Part shown: positions 11,746 to 12,527 of the stretch, in pieces
Position numbering within the stretch: the first letter of the stretch is position 1
How the letters are laid out: the number at the start of each line of letters is the position of its first letter
Origin: an uncultured Faecalibacterium sp.
GTDB lineage: Bacteria; Bacillota; Clostridia; Oscillospirales; Ruminococcaceae
Direction of reading: 5' to 3'
NCBI GenBank assembly: GCA_934525405.1
Contig: CAKSZF010000043.1
Span: forward strand, 1-12,527
DNA length: 12,527 nt
Program-made: the position numbers and the translations under genes
The notes under the pieces: model-generated
Database searches by the model: none
Told to the model about the DNA's origin: nothing
What the model saw: the letters and a program-made list of their open reading frames with translations, nothing else

Positions 11746-12527
11746 ATGAAAAAGATGATCACTCGTCGTAACTTCCTGAAGGCCGCTGGCGTTTCTGCCG
11801 CTGCTCTGGGTCTGGCTGCCTGCGGCGGCTCTTCCAGCAGCACCGCTTCCTCTGCTGCCAGTTCTACCGCTGCTTCCAGCACCGCTGCAAAGGCAGACGG
11901 CAAGGTCTACTACCTGAACTTCAAGCCCGAGCAGGATCAGGCTTGGCAGGATTTGGCTAAGGCTTACACCGAGGAGACCGGTGTGCCCGTGACCGTTGTG
12001 ACCGCCGCTTCCGGCCAGTACGAGACCACCCTGATGAGCGAGATGGAGAAGAGCGAAGCTCCTACCCTGTTCCAGGTGAACGGCCCTGTGGGTCTGGCAA
12101 ACTGGAAGGATTACTGCTACGATCTGTCCGGCAGTCAGGTCTACGGCGAACTGACCAGCGACTCCTTCGCTCTGAAGGACGGCGACGCTGTTACCAGCAT
12201 TGCATACGTCATTGAGACCTACGGCATCATCTACAACAAGGAGCTGCTGACCGCCGCTGGTTACAAGCAGGAGGACATCAAGGGCTTTGCCGACCTGAAG
12301 AAGGTTGCTGACGACATTCAGGCACGCAAGGCTGAGCTGGGCGTGGACGGTGCTTTCACCTCTGCCGGTATGGACGGTTCTTCTGACTGGCGTTTCAAGA
12401 CCCATCTGGCAAACCTGCCCATCTACTACGAGTACAAGGCAGACGGCATCGGCTCCACCGACGCCATCAAGGGCACCTATCTGGACAACTACAAGCAGAT
12501 CTGGGATCTGTACATCACCGATTCCAC
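11746..12527 (+). CDS. ABC transporter extracellular solute-binding lipoprotein, 5' part
   Basis: This is probably the substrate-capture protein of a carbohydrate ABC importer (family 1 solute-binding protein), anchored outside the cytoplasmic membrane. The first 260 residues are present; such proteins are usually 400-450, so the C-terminal part is cut off. The N-terminus has a twin-arginine-like TRRNFLK (6-12), a hydrophobic stretch, and the lipobox LAAC with lipid-anchor Cys26. A Ser/Ala/Thr-rich linker follows (about 29-48). The mature domain starts near KVYYLNFKPEQDQAWQDLAKAYTEETGVPV, typical of sugar-binding proteins. AAGGAGA precedes the ATG. It follows the LacI-family regulator by 74 bp and probably shares its transcript. 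Permease genes would be expected beyond the right edge. The sugar is unknown. Confidence 0.9.
   Translation, partial: MKKMITRRNFLKAAGVSAAALGLAACGGSSSSTASSAASSTAASSTAAKADGKVYYLNFKPEQDQAWQDLAKAYTEETGVPVTVVTAASGQYETTLMSEMEKSEAPTLFQVNGPVGLANWKDYCYDLSGSQVYGELTSDSFALKDGDAVTSIAYVIETYGIIYNKELLTAAGYKQEDIKGFADLKKVADDIQARKAELGVDGAFTSAGMDGSSDWRFKTHLANLPIYYEYKADGIGSTDAIKGTYLDNYKQIWDLYITDS

Noticed and set aside
11668..12405. 245-codon minus-strand frame opposite the solute-binding protein
   Set aside because: Its Ser/Gly-rich part mirrors the low-complexity linker of the binding protein; there is no promoter or ribosome site.
1..12527. CRISPR arrays, tRNA/rRNA genes, insertion sequences, phage or defence genes
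   Set aside because: None seen on reading both strands: no regularly spaced long repeats, no transposase or integrase motifs, and no tRNA-like cloverleaf that I could support.

Overview
The window is about 57% GC and looks like a chromosomal segment of a Gram-positive, low-to-mid GC Firmicute of the Clostridia. The pointers are a spoIVB-spo0A pair, strong AGGAGG ribosome sites, classic sigma-A promoters, a rpsF-ssb-rpsR operon, and a solute-binding lipoprotein with a Ser/Ala-rich linker. My best guess is an Oscillospiraceae (Ruminococcaceae) gut bacterium of the Faecalibacterium/Gemmiger type. This is an inference from composition and protein style, not a database match.

Left part (1-4745, all minus strand). 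Read in transcription order, the genes are prfB (release factor 2), spoIVB (sporulation signalling protease), spo0A (sporulation master regulator), an AlkD-family DNA glycosylase, and the 5' part of pyrH (UMP kinase), which runs off the left edge. prfB and spo0A are each followed by an intrinsic terminator. spo0A, alkD and pyrH each have their own plausible sigma-A promoter. The spo0A promoter is embedded in a long inverted repeat.

Middle part (4746-9747). A divergent intergenic region separates prfB from a plus-strand gene for a zinc-finger (prokaryotic RING type) plus DUF2628-like membrane protein, which is followed by galU (UTP-glucose-1-phosphate uridylyltransferase). galU converges on a minus-strand CPA2-type cation/proton antiporter, and two back-to-back terminators lie between them. 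The antiporter is divergent from the rpsF-ssb-rpsR operon. That operon is driven by a perfect-consensus extended -10 promoter, has a structured leader that probably binds the S6:S18 complex, and ends in a strong terminator.

Right part (9755-12527). A small P-loop kinase-like gene (minus) is divergent from a LacI-family regulator (plus). The 315-bp region between them is dense in repeats and holds candidate operators, including a palindrome with a central CpG of the kind LacI-family proteins bind. The regulator is followed by a solute-binding lipoprotein of a probable sugar ABC transporter, cut by the right edge. These last two genes probably form a self-regulated sugar-uptake locus.

Most of the window is ordinary core genome and I do not see a wholly new system. 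The points most worth a second look are the repeat-flanked spo0A promoter, a Spo0A receiver lacking one of its two usual metal-site acids, the LacI operator cluster, the repeats upstream of the kinase, the RING/DUF2628 protein and the rpsF leader.
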